DNA of 64,000 bases from Apostichopus japonicus (lineage: Eukaryota > Echinodermata > Holothuroidea > Aspidochirotida > Stichopodidae): the NCBI RefSeq assembly GCF_037975245.1, contig NC_092579.1, forward strand, positions 16,452,178-16,516,177. The letters run 5' to 3'. The notes under the pieces are model-generated. The model was not told the origin of the DNA and made no database searches. It worked only from the letters and a program-made list of their open reading frames with translations. Both the position numbers and the translations under genes were made by a program. Positions 1-64,000 of the stretch are shown one piece after another. The stretch's first letter is position 1; the number at the start of each line of letters is the position of its first letter.

Positions 1-338
1 ACAGTCATTATTTTGTGTCAGGTATCTCTAGCTCATTCTTTTCACTGAATAATATTGATTTTAATTTCTGCATTGTCCATTGATTTCAAATAATACTTTT
101 TCAGGGAATAATATTAGCCGATATCGCATCACAAAGTACCATGTAAAATGGGCCAATTTTTGCAATACAAGCGCAAAGATGTACAACAGTTTCGGAACAC
201 AGGAACCGTAGAATAGTCAGAGCCGCCAGCAGCTTCTCTGATTTTTTCCCAGCGAGGTTTTAATGTTTGTATTTCATATGATTTGCCATCATTTCCATAT
301 TTCTAAACAATATGACTCGGTATGATTTATCTCTGTAG
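1..338 (+). other. Intron sequence upstream of e1
   Basis: No EGF-type or other credible exon is visible. The stretch ends in a pyrimidine-rich acceptor (ctctgtag) at e1, so it is read as the 3' part of an intron of the giant gene. Confidence 0.6.
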
Positions 339-54047
<53,709 letters not shown>

Positions 54048-55625
54048 TGAAACCCTAAGCATTGTCAAAAATTTTGAGAACCAGAGACCAAGTTAACTGT
54101 ACATAGTCAGCAATCAAGATATTTATGATAACTTATTACAAAGTCTTTCTTATAGTAGCAAGAAACTGAGTGAGGCAAAAAGCATTGCATATTTAGTATA
54201 AAATACAATACAGAACATATCAAAGTATGTGCCTCCAATTATTCTTTCCTAACCCCCCCCCTCCCCCATTCCTCCCTCTCTGTTTGCTGTTATTTTGCTT
54301 TAACGACATCCTTGGCTATGTTGGCTTAAATGCACATAACCCTAACAGAACAGTTTGCTTGTCTTTATCAGATAATATGACTGTTATCAAGCAAAGGGAA
54401 AGAAGGATGCTGTTCTGTGCGCTCCCAAGATCTTAAAAAAAAAGGTCCGTTTAGAACTTTTAGATATTTTGATGTTGTCACAACATTAAAACTGGTCATA
54501 TTGGGCAATGTTTTCACTTCATAGAGACCCCCTCCCACACCCCCCCACCCCACCCATCAAAATCAACATTGGTGATCGCTGTGATTTTACAAATTGTAAG
54601 AGTATTTCCTGATTGCAACAACTATTTAATATTATCAGCTATCTAGAGTATGGATGATGGTCTCCAGCTTCTTACTGCTGGAGCTAGCTGGAATATTTTA
54701 TAAGCAGTCCTGTTTTTTTAACCTATTTATTACATTTGCTACATGCTTCATAAGCATCAAACCTTTAAGAGCAGCTTGGAGTTTGGGTTATCTTCATTCA
54801 TGGTTGTACCTTCCATGACTCCCTTTCATCCAAACTCTTTAAAATAGTACCACACCAGAGTGGCTGACCCCAGAGTGGCTGACCTCAGAGCAGCTGTTAG
54901 AAAGTATGAGCATTGTCTACCAAGTTTTCGTAAGATATCAGGTCCATCAGCAGCTATCCAATTCTTAGATTTAAGATTCTCCAAGCTCAAGATGGGCTCC
55001 TGTGATAGCACTGCTTGTAACAAGTAGCAATGTTGTAACAAGTACAAAATGCCGAGCAAGATACCAGCCAGTACTAGTTGAGAGCAATGTGGGTACTGTG
55101 TTTAGGGCACACTTTTATGCAAGTTTATATTTATTGATGGTATCTGGACATTGATCCATAGGGCACATTTGGGAATTGAAAATGTAGATAAAAACTGTAG
55201 ATAATTTAAAGACAGGTATTGAAGATAGAAACAGGGTATCATAGATGTTTAAAATTAAAGAGAAGGTTATCGTTTCAAATTCATTCTTAGAAATTGCTTT
55301 CACTTGAAATTCTATTTTAAGTAGTATATAAATGGAAATCGGTGTCTGAACCATTTTAATTTCTATAATTTAATTTCATCCATTAGATAACTTTAGCTTT
55401 CTTAACTCCAATAATTTCATTTCATCTATATTAATTTATGACTTTAAGTAATGCGGTTGCTAGTTGTTTATTTATGCCAAACGTTTATATCTGTTGGCGT
55501 TAGTCAGTTTTAAAATTCTTTCTATGTATCCACAAAAAACCAATATTGTATTTTCTTTCCAAAATTTTCTTTGACTGTACTTTCTTCTAATGACATTTAG
55601 AAATAAACTTTTTTATTACATATTG
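54048..55625 (+). other. 3' untranslated region of the giant gene
   Basis: About 1.57 kb without an open frame of note, C-rich patches at 54248-54270 and 54530-54556, ending at the polyadenylation signal near 55602. The length is inferred from that signal. Confidence 0.65.
55602..55607 (+). terminator. Polyadenylation signal AATAAA
   Basis: aataaa in tagaaataaactttttta, followed about 20-60 nt later by T-rich sequence (agtttttgctttttcc). It is the best AATAAA downstream of the stop. Confidence 0.6.
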
Positions 55626-55933
55626 AACACAAGTTTTTGCTTTTTCCCTGTTCTTTTATGATATATCTGACCACAAACCAATTCCCAGAAAGCTAATGGT
55701 TAAAGGTGGTCAGATACACAGGACAAATAACTGACTGGAAATGTCCATATACACTAACGTTATAGCAGGCTAGTAAACAACTTAATAAAGCAATGCCAAT
55801 AATTGAGCGAATATCCCAATTATTACACTACTGAAGTCATAGCCGCTGCACAAAGATGAAACCACGAAGATGAAAAATATGAAACCCACCTTAGCTGGAT
55901 GCTACAGGCCTCGCATTAGCTAAATATACGGAT

Positions 55934-56263
55934 CAGTGTTGTAGCAAGGTACTTTTGAGTGGGGGGGCTGAAGACTGATGGCCGGCCTGGGGGAGGAAAT
56001 TATTTGCATTTTCAGGTGGCCTCAGATGCAATTTGTTGCAATATAGCACACTTCAACACCCACTCCATTTTGTAAATAATTTTGCATTTTCACCTGGCCT
56101 TAGATGCAATTTGGTGCTCCAAATGAGATTTTTTTCTCATTTGGAAATGAAAAAGGGGTTTTCTGACTGGCGAAGCGGGGGGGCGGAATGATATTTCCGC
56201 CCCACCACATTTTTCACTGGGTGCTGGCGCCCCCCCCCCCAGCCCCCGGTTCCTACGCCCTTG
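55934..56263. mobile_element. hAT-like MITE, 330 bp
   Basis: Ends CAGTGTTGTAGCAAGG and (reverse complement of the right end) CAAGGGCGTAGGAACC. Perfect 8-bp duplication atacggat at 55926-55933 and 56264-56271. The right end has a G/C-rich block. Non-autonomous. Confidence 0.85.
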
Positions 56264-58325
56264 ATACGGATCTTGGGGGAGGGGTGAGGGGGTGATAGGA
56301 GACGTGGTTATTAGTTTACCACTAAAGACATGATTTTGACCTTGTAATGCGCGAATGTGACAATCCCCTGGCGCCATGTTACTGGGTACCGTAATTGTAA
56401 AGGTATATTTATCGTGATAAGTAGATTGTAAGGTCGTTCACTTCGGAATTAAAAAAACCCGTTTCCTGAATCAGCTAACCTTTCTTTTGGTTGACCTATA
56501 TAATGATCATGAAACCGAGGGGAAAGAAAGACACGCGAAAGAAAACAAAATCTAGAAACTTGTTTGGATTTTATCAAAATTATAATTGCAGCTACGAATC
56601 ATATACACTTCAAGATCAAAGACGACGAATCAGCAGTTCGGCGTATACCTTTATCTTCCATGACATAACGTCCGCAACATTGTTGGTTTCCATCAGGCAT
56701 CCGTCTTTGAATCGAGATTATCAGGATATAATTCAAATAATTCAAACTTACTAATATAGGTTTCGTAATGATTCTAATTTATTCTGATGAAGTTAATACT
56801 GTTCCAATTGCCCTTTCCTGTACAAGTATCTCATATAATATACACAAATCAATTCGTAGCAGAACTACCAACAAACAACAGTTTATTTTATAGTTTACTT
56901 AAGTGCTTAAAGTCCCGACGGGATGCCTAATTTTTATTCCTAGGACGGGTAAGGGTGTCAGGTTTTTACAAATTTACAAATTCGTTTGAAATCAGAGTTA
57001 GGGTTTAGAAAGTGGGTTAGGGACTCAGCATTTTCGAAACTGAAGGATTGTCGTTCATAATCTGGGGTCAAAACTAGGAAAAAAGATTCAGAACATGTTT
57101 TTTGAAAAAGCGTCACATGTTTGGAATCCAGGGATTTGATTGGCCGATGCCCTTACAACTCTTGTTTAATATTACCATGCATGCACTGTGCGCCTATTTA
57201 ATAAGCCTTCTTACATCTGTTTTCATTTCTTTCTCTCTGGTTTTCTAGAAGTAGCTTTCGTATTTATTCTATTGAAATTAACAATGTTCAAATTGATGAG
57301 ACCAACATAACATATTATGTACAAATATCATATTATACATAAACAATCATATAATTGTAAAACAAACCTTAACCTATAAACACCAACAGTTTATCTTATC
57401 GTTAATTTTAAATTCCAACGGATACAAAACTTGTTATTGTAAATATACACCTGCTTCAGTTAAGCCTCTGTACATTTGTGTTACTTTTTTTACATTTTCC
57501 ATGTTTTCTTAGTCGTGAAGTTTCATCATTTTGCTTGCAAACGCGTTAATACAAATCAACATACGAGTCACATAGACCCTCTGTACAGTGAAGTTCGGTA
57601 CAATGTAACCTTTCTTTGTACAAGTATGCCACATCATATACACAATCAATATAAAATAAAACTATTAAACTTTAAAACTATAGAGGAACTTTTTATCTTA
57701 TGGCATACTATCTAAAATTACAATGGATACAAAAGATTAAAAAGATGATTAAGAAAAAAGTATTCTGCATCAAATATTACCTCGAGTCACAAATCCTTTC
57801 GTTTGGACAAGTCACGTGCTTAGCATTGCTATTGTCACCATCTCCCTTCGCACCATACGTACATGCACATACTAGAATGGAGACACATGTACACACACGC
57901 CAACTGCAAAAATATACTAAGACTGACTACGACAAATAATAAAAGAAAAGTTCGACTTAATTGCAACTTAAAATGATCAGCGCATGGATATGTTACACAA
58001 CATACTGCTTCCTCGTCTTCAACAGCATGTATGATCCTAGATGATTTAATTCCACTATTTCAAACAAAGTTGTCAAAGCCTTTCACAACAGATATAATTC
58101 TAACCATCTTAAAGCATATTTAAATTAAATTTGCCATGCTTGTCTGTGCCCCTTTTATGTTTTTCTTCAGAGATAAGGCAAGGGGCATCTGACAAATCTC
58201 TAAATAACACAAACCCACATAACGTACAATCACAAAAAGTCGGGTTGCCTATGCCAATGGATTAGGACAACGTTAAATACCTGATCCGAGATCAGGCAAT
58301 ACACAGAAGCCATAATAAAATCAAG
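56264..58325. other. Intergenic / 3' flank of the LRR gene, degenerate repeats
   Basis: No convincing gene. Three diverged copies of a block (tacaagtat, catataatatacaca, then aaac...agtttat) sit near 56790-56900, 57265-57405 and 57595-57715. Several TTTATT sites, possible minus-strand polyadenylation signals, are present, so part may be the 3' UTR of the LRR gene. Confidence 0.5.
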
Positions 58326-59825
58326 TCATTTCATATATGTATAGTCACAGTGAAGTGTTTGTTTTTCTTGCAACTTTCTATAGGACCCATCATTAGGTTT
58401 GTAGATCGTGCTCTGATATTCCCGTCCCTCGATTGGAAGCTCAACCATATCACACTGTTCATTACCTTTTGTGATTGGAGAGCTGAATGCATCATCATAA
58501 TCCAGAATACCCCCTCCATCGTAATATGTATTAGGAGGCGTATTGTTAAGCCTCTGGCCATTTACGTTACCTTTATCAAAAATACTGAAGGAATACTCGC
58601 CTGCCAACGACCCAGGAAGTCGTTGCGAACTTGGACGATGAAGTTTTCCAACAGCCTCCTCCTCCTTATCTTTAAACTTGTACTCAGCCGGAATTTGTTC
58701 GTAAACTGATTGTGACGTATTTGGCCCTTTTGGTTCATTTGGTAGCGGTAGATGACACCTTTTTGTTGCCTTGCCTTTTGTTGTTTCGTAATCAATCATG
58801 TCACCCAGCCGGAAGCTGACGGGACGTCGCTGACGTTTAGCTACCTTCCATAACACTACAGCAAACACGAACAAAACGGACGTAAATATGGTCACCACAG
58901 TGATCATCGCAATGGACGTGATGGATTGGTCATTCAAATTCAAAACTGGAAGCATCTTCTTGTGAGGATAAACGGTGGTCTTCTGCGAAATTACGGAACT
59001 ACTTAGAAGGGGAGTGGACCAGGATTCTTCCTCTGTGTGGACTGTTTCTGTTGTGATCGATAACGTCGTGGTGATGTCATTTTGTGTGGTAATGGTTGGA
59101 ATGGCAACAGACGTGGTTGGAAAACAGTTTCCCAATTCTGAGAGAGACAAAGAATGGAGTCTTCTGTTAGACAAGCCCTCTGGTGTTCGACAAACTGTTT
59201 CCTCGTCATTTGTCGACCTCCACGATACGGTGTTTTGATGGTCGAGAAACCAAGCCATAAATCCCCAAAGTGTACAGTCGCATTTCCACCTGTTTCTGCT
59301 TAAGTATATTTCTCCTTGGGAGGAAATAACGTTAGTTAGAGGAAGGAAAACGTCTTCCGGTATCGTTCTCAGTTCATTTCTTTCAAGATCGAGCACCCTT
59401 AGGTGTTGTAAACCGTTGAATGCTCCATTACCTACTCGATTCAAATAGTTATTACTCAAGTTAAAAATCTCCAGTTTATGATCTTCGGTAAAGAAGTTAT
59501 TCGGTAAAACTTGAAGCTTGTTATACGACAAATCCAGAACCCTTAGTTGAACGAAATTTCGCAAACGAGATGGCATTGACCTGAGGTCATTATAACTAAA
59601 ATGAAGTTCGAAAATGGATGTCGAAATTGAGCTCTGGATATAGGTACGATACAGTTTATTACAATCTACTGATCTGCCGGAAGGAGAAGTTGGAGAACCG
59701 TAAGTTACGGTAGAACATTGACAACCGCTCGGACAAGCGGAAGCAATTCCATCGAAGTTGACGATTGAGAAGATGACGATGCAATTAAAGAATCGAAGAG
59801 CAACAAGTTTGGTAAATGAAGCCAT
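58326..59825 (-). CDS. LRR type I transmembrane protein, single-exon coding region
   Basis: 499 residues from ATG at 59825-59823 to TGA 58326; an upstream in-frame TTG is not used. Signal peptide 1-30 (hydrophobic stretch, cleavage before CPSGC). LRRNT from Cys31 (CPSGCQC). About four leucine-rich repeats at 70-170 (LRVLDLSYNKLQVLP, LEIFNLSNNYL, LRVLDLERNELRTIP). LRRCT 178-234 with Cys182, 184, 212, 234 (NRWKCDC). Ser/Thr-rich stalk about 235-300. Transmembrane helix about 301-326 followed by KRQRR. The cytoplasmic tail of about 170 residues has many tyrosines, including YEQI (375-378) and a C-terminal YTYM (495-498), which matches the PI3K p85 YxxM motif. Overall shape resembles neuronal/adhesion LRR proteins (LRRC/AMIGO/TPBG style), but I do not assign an orthologue. 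It is tail-to-tail with the giant EGF gene. The whole coding region is one exon; a probable 5' UTR intron ends at 59860. Confidence 0.93.
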   Translation of the reverse strand: MASFTKLVALRFFNCIVIFSIVNFDGIASACPSGCQCSTVTYGSPTSPSGRSVDCNKLYRTYIQSSISTSIFELHFSYNDLRSMPSRLRNFVQLRVLDLSYNKLQVLPNNFFTEDHKLEIFNLSNNYLNRVGNGAFNGLQHLRVLDLERNELRTIPEDVFLPLTNVISSQGEIYLSRNRWKCDCTLWGFMAWFLDHQNTVSWRSTNDEETVCRTPEGLSNRRLHSLSLSELGNCFPTTSVAIPTITTQNDITTTLSITTETVHTEEESWSTPLLSSSVISQKTTVYPHKKMLPVLNLNDQSITSIAMITVVTIFTSVLFVFAVVLWKVAKRQRRPVSFRLGDMIDYETTKGKATKRCHLPLPNEPKGPNTSQSVYEQIPAEYKFKDKEEEAVGKLHRPSSQRLPGSLAGEYSFSIFDKGNVNGQRLNNTPPNTYYDGGGILDYDDAFSSPITKGNEQCDMVELPIEGREYQSTIYKPNDGSYRKLQEKQTLHCDYTYMK

Positions 59826-59859
59826 TGCACACAAGTAGATGACTCAAGCACGCAACGAT

Positions 59860-59861
59860 CT
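59860..59861 (-). other. Probable 3' splice site in the 5' UTR of the LRR gene
   Basis: On the minus strand tattacttctattgtag precedes the 5' UTR by a good pyrimidine tract, about 35 nt before the ATG. A 5' UTR exon further upstream is expected but cannot be placed. Confidence 0.45.
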
Positions 59862-61193
59862 ACAATAGAAGTAATAAATAAGTACAGCATTTAAATAACT
59901 ATGCACTTACATGCATTGCGTTTGAATTTACGAACAAGCTATATATGTTAATTATTGAACAATGTTGTGGAACATTTTTGTGGAATTTGAAAACATTGTT
60001 GTGTTTCCAAATTGCCCTAATTCCAAAATAACATTTTTCAAATCCCATAACTTAACTTAAATCGATCGATAATTTTTTTTATCTATGACCAGTTTTAGTT
60101 TTTTTTTCTCATTTTTCGTATGTTTTTTTCGGTAAGTTTACAACAGCACGAAAAAAACTAAAAACCTCCATTTAATTTTTCACATGTATAGGCTAGATAC
60201 TTATGATTTGGTAAAGAAGAATTTCACTGTATCAATATCAGTACAGTTCCCTGCTACAGCTTTGCCCTTGAGTTAACAAGAAATGAATGCAACATAGACT
60301 ATTGGTTTTATAGTTTCTAAAGACAAAAATAAATGCATATTTTCTTAAATTGGATGATATTCCTGTTAACTTACCTGTTTTAACTGCCAGGCGGCCAAGT
60401 GTAGAACGTTCTGGATATAGATTAGTTACTCTAGGGTTTATATTGCGAATTCTCGCTGGATATTATTCTGTTAACAGGTTTTTGTATCACTTTTTCTTTC
60501 ACAATCTAGGGACGTTCATATATTTGAACCAGGTGCCTGGTCAAATGGCAAAGCTGCAATATGATGTCCCTTACATATACAAGGCCGTAGCTATACCGTG
60601 GGGCTGGGCACGTTCTCTTCCCCAGGCTCCTCCCCCCTGAAATTTTTTCCAAATGGTTTATACCATAAAGGAAAAACACAAAATTTTGCTTTACACAGTT
60701 AAAGCTGGCTATGCGCCTATATATAGCCACTACCCATGGCCAGTTTTCAATCACATTAGCTTTCCACACTGTACATGTATTCGGGAGAAAACATTGCCAT
60801 GGTAGATGAATGTTTGATAAGTAGTTACAAATAACCACTACACCGTTTATAGCCAGTAGTCAATCACATAAGCTATTCACACTGTACATAATGTGGTGGG
60901 ATACCAGGCTCGTATCCAGGGGGGCGTTGGGGGCGCGCGCTCCCCGGGTAAGGAAAAGAGGAGAGAAAAAAAGAGAAGAAAAAAGGGAAAAAGAGGGAGA
61001 AAAAAGTTTTGTTTGTTTACATTTGTGGTTAAGCTCTACAGAGGCTGTTAGTGGAATTAAAGCAGGACTGGGAGTTGTTATTAACTGTTGAACTGTAAGC
61101 ATGAGAGCCCTATAGCCAGCCAATCAGCACTTGCCGATTCTTAGAAGTCTTTGAGCCTGAGGTATGTAGGCAGCCAGCCAAAATTTTGGCAAG
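59862..61193. other. Non-coding flank with repeat fragments
   Basis: AT-rich. Fragments like aaggccgtagctataccgtg (60580) and gctcgtatccaggggggcgt (60909) resemble ends of hAT-type MITEs but lack partners and target duplications. No gene seen; the promoter of the LRR gene may lie here. Confidence 0.45.
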
Positions 61194-61784
61194 GAGTGCT
61201 TCAGCATGGAACGCGAAAAGGGCAACCATATTTCGTTGTCTAAACTAAGTTTGTTGCAGTCTAAACCTCGTTGTTGCTGCTGTTTTACCACGTTGTTGCT
61301 CAAACTCACGTTGTTATTTTAACTTCCGTTGTCTAAACATACGTCGTTGTCTAAACTTACGTTGTTGCTATCGGCGCTGTTCAAAATTGCTCAACCGCGT
61401 AATGTAAACCAGAATGCAAAATGCTTTGAGGTTTCGATGACTTCAGTACACTAGAAAGGTGTTAGTGTAAGCAGAACTAGCTGTTACTATAGAAATGGCC
61501 CGAACCACCATTTTGATACATTAAATAAACACAGGCCAGTCTACTGTACGTGGCTATACACACCTGCACCAAAAACAATAGGGGTCTTGGAGGTCCAAGT
61601 CCATTTGGAGTCACCAAACGCAAACTTGTGGAAACCTTGTTTGATAAGCTACCGTATCTCCCACAGCCAGCCTATCAGATAACATGTGCGTTAGTACAAC
61701 TCATACGAATAGGAGGCTGCACGGTAAACAACTTTTAAAATGTTACAATGTTATACTTATAGGCTATGCATATACGCTGTGAAT

Positions 61785-62035
61785 GTCGGAAATCAAGTAA
61801 AACGTCGAGTGTCTAGACAAAGTACCAGCATAAAAATACTGCACTTTTAAACTGATTTCATTGAGCCCCTCCAACAATGTGTAGAGATAATCTGGGAATG
61901 TCGGCAATCAAGTAAAACGAGTGTCGAGACAAAATGCCAGCATAAAATACTGTACTTAAAATTGAATTATTGAAACCTTACATGATGTCTGGATTTGTTG
62001 TGAATGTCGGCAATCAAGTAAAACGAATGACAGTA
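61785..62035. repeat. About 110-bp tandem repeat, 2.3 copies
   Basis: gaatgtcggcaatcaagtaa followed by aacg, gtgtcgagacaaa and ccagcataaaa at three successive positions (61785, 61897, 62011), the last partial. Interior of the foldback-like element. Confidence 0.85.
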
Positions 62036-63224
62036 ATATTACTAAAGACAAATGTTTTCGTCCCGATCGAACACCAATTGCGTTTATTATATGACCTATA
62101 CTTTTACTAGTGTTTATAGTTGAGAAGATGCGATCTTATCACTGCCTGTACTTTGTGAATGCTCTACACAATATATATATGGCGGATGCCATCCAGTGCC
62201 CTATCTTCGCTGTTTTACAAGGGCGGCCGTCCAACCTTCATTTCGCCTGCCCTGCCACTCTTTCCTCCTCCCCCCAACTCCGTATATAGTACCTCGATGC
62301 TTTGACCTGCAGCGATTTCACCAGCTACCCCAACTCTTCAAATATCCCCGCAAATGTAGTGTGCATATCTCGCTAAATTCCACGCAATTTGTATTAGGCC
62401 TGTTCAAACTTCGGAGTTTCAACTGCACATGCGCATATCCTGAAAATTTGTGGAGAAAAGATCATATCACCTTACCTACAACACATAGCCTTAGTCAAAA
62501 CTCGAGTGTATCTTGGATGATTCGTTTCTTGCATAACATGTTAGCGGGTTTTTTGGTCTAAAATTCTTTACAATGCTGAGCGAGGTTTGTGCATATTCCA
62601 TTTACAACACAATCCCTTTCGCAAATCGAAACTCCGAACTGGATTGGTGTTACGAATGAACTTGCTTGGCGGGTTTAGTAAACTAGTTCTGTGAGTCATA
62701 TTGCCTACGTACTTCAATACTGTGCCCCTCTTGTTACTCACGAAGCGCAGACTACATCCAACCATAGAGCAACTGATCCAACATTTACCCTGGATGCTTT
62801 TCAGTATTTGGAAACAACCAACTCCACGAAAATTATAGTATTTAAATAACATTTTTACTCAATGTCGAAACTTCAATGACTACTTTTGACGATGTATGAC
62901 TGCAGTAGTTTATGCACACGAATTAGTGTTGCACCAGAATCATGAATTAAGCACGTGGTCAAAGGGACCGCAAAACTTTACGCAAGTTTGCAACGAAGAA
63001 ATAATTGTGGTATAAATGCACATTTTACATTATCAACTTTCAAAAGGGAGAGAACATAACATACTGTGAGATTTAAAGTCCTTTTCAGTATCAGAGATGT
63101 TGTGGTAGCTTCCCGCAAAATTCATAGATTGTCTCAACTCATAGCTTTCTGTGATAAAACAATTATTCAAATATGACATTAACAATATAAATGTAAATAA
63201 CGTCCTCGGAGTTGTATCAACTAT

Positions 63225-63288
63225 CATGTAAATATCGTTAACAACGTGATTTTGTTCGACAAATCAGGTTGTTAAGGATATTTACATG
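63225..63288. ncRNA. Near-perfect 64-nt hairpin
   Basis: catgtaaatatcgttaacaa and ttgttaaggatatttacatg pair over 20 of 21 positions (one C/G mismatch). An inner gattt/aaatc stem leaves an 8-nt loop. The size fits a miRNA precursor or a tiny foldback MITE; transcription is not shown. Confidence 0.4.
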
Positions 63289-63324
63289 ACTGTTGCTACA
63301 AATCCGGCATGACATTAACGATTA

Positions 63325-63340
63325 CCCCCCCCCCCCCCCT
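63325..63340. repeat. Poly-C tract
   Basis: Run of about 15-16 C just after the hairpin. Confidence 0.8.
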
Positions 63341-64000
63341 TTCGCGTTACATAGTTAAACCATCATACTTTGCGTTCATTGAGCACTGAATATGCAAGCA
63401 TGTTTGCAGACAATGGGTAAGGGACTATTAACCAAACAAATCTCGGGAAATTTGAGAAAACATCATTGGCTGTATTTAGCATGAAAATCTCTGTAATAGA
63501 TATGTTGTTAGCACTGCATGGAAGCAACTTGCGGTTGATTGTTATAATTTTTTTGAAAAGAAAGAATGTGTTCACAACGGAACTTTAGATAGCAACGAAA
63601 GTGTAGACATTAACGTGAGTTTAGACATCAACTGTAAGGTTTATAAATCAACGTGAGTTTATACATTAAGACGCGTTTAGTCGTCAACGTGACTTTAGAC
63701 ATCATCGTAAGTTTAGACATCAACGAACAACAGCAACATGGTAAAATAGCAGCAACAGCTTTAGTTTAGACAGCAACAAACTTAGTTTAGGCAACGAAAC
63801 AAACTTAGTTTAGGCAACGAAATACGGTTGCCCTTTTGCACCATTGGTGCTCTAGTTGACGTTTCCATTTTTCCTTTCTCACTAATGTATCTATATATAT
63901 ATATATACTATATATGGTCTAGCATAACGCGTGTGTGTGTGTATGGACGCCTTGAACAATTGTTCAATTGTGCAATGGAACCAACTGTGGCTGGTCTTGA

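Larger units (their letters stand above)
61194..63855. mobile_element. Foldback-like element with tandem-repeat arms
   Basis: Left arm 61194-61385 and right arm 63580-63855 are inverted: both read aaagggcaacc, tatttcgttg, then repeated cgttgttgtctaaactta-type units of about 18-20 bp. Interior of about 2.2 kb has no recognisable transposase. Exact ends and target duplication not found. Confidence 0.55.

Noticed and set aside
56995-57025. Two TTAGGG hexamers (telomere-like)
   Set aside because: Only two separated copies; expected by chance.
62196-62561. Open frame of 121 codons
   Set aside because: Lies in the foldback-like element, no domain recognised, no supporting signals.

Overview
The window is eukaryotic genomic DNA, AT-rich, with GT-AG introns, dispersed SINEs, hAT-type MITEs and many minisatellites. 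The dominant gene is a very large, EGF-rich protein of the kind common in echinoderms and other invertebrate deuterostomes (fibropellin-like and Notch-like families). I therefore read it as a marine invertebrate, most probably an echinoderm. This is an inference from gene style, not an identification.

Positions 339 to about 55,620 (+ strand) hold the 3' part of one giant gene; its 5' end lies before the window. I resolve 52 coding exons (e1-e52) by joining Cys-pattern reading frames to GT-AG boundaries. They give about 2,643 residues in this order: 3 EGF modules (e1-e3), one FN3-like domain (e4), 3 EGF (e5-e7), a single 1.5 kb exon carrying 13 EGF (e8), 37 single-EGF exons (e9-e45), a CUB domain (e46), 3 EGF (e47-e49), a transmembrane exon (e50), and a cytoplasmic tail (e51, e52) ending in -SRL-stop, a possible PDZ ligand. 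e1-e49 are all phase 1/1, so any of them could be duplicated, skipped or shuffled without changing frame. No Notch LNR, DSL, ankyrin or avidin-like domain is seen, so this is not Notch, Delta or a canonical fibropellin.

The introns carry many tandem arrays. An unexpected share of them start at a real donor site (after e8, e26, e48, e51) or end at a real acceptor (before e43 and e50), and their monomers contain copies of that splice signal. The 2.65 kb array after e26 has a 40-bp monomer and an 8-monomer (about 319 bp) higher-order repeat. e5 and e17 also have degenerate tandem copies. Inverted copies of one repeat flank e18-e21. Mobile elements include tRNA-derived SINEs, three MITEs with perfect 8-bp target duplications, and a 5'-truncated LINE end.

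From 55.6 to 58.3 kb is intergenic DNA with one MITE and degenerate repeats. At 58,326-59,825 (- strand, tail-to-tail with the giant gene) is a complete single-exon LRR type I membrane protein of 499 residues with a Ser/Thr-rich stalk and a tyrosine-rich tail. From about 59.9 kb to the end I see no convincing gene. A foldback-like element (about 61.2-63.86 kb) has arms built of short tandem repeats and contains a near-perfect 64-nt hairpin.
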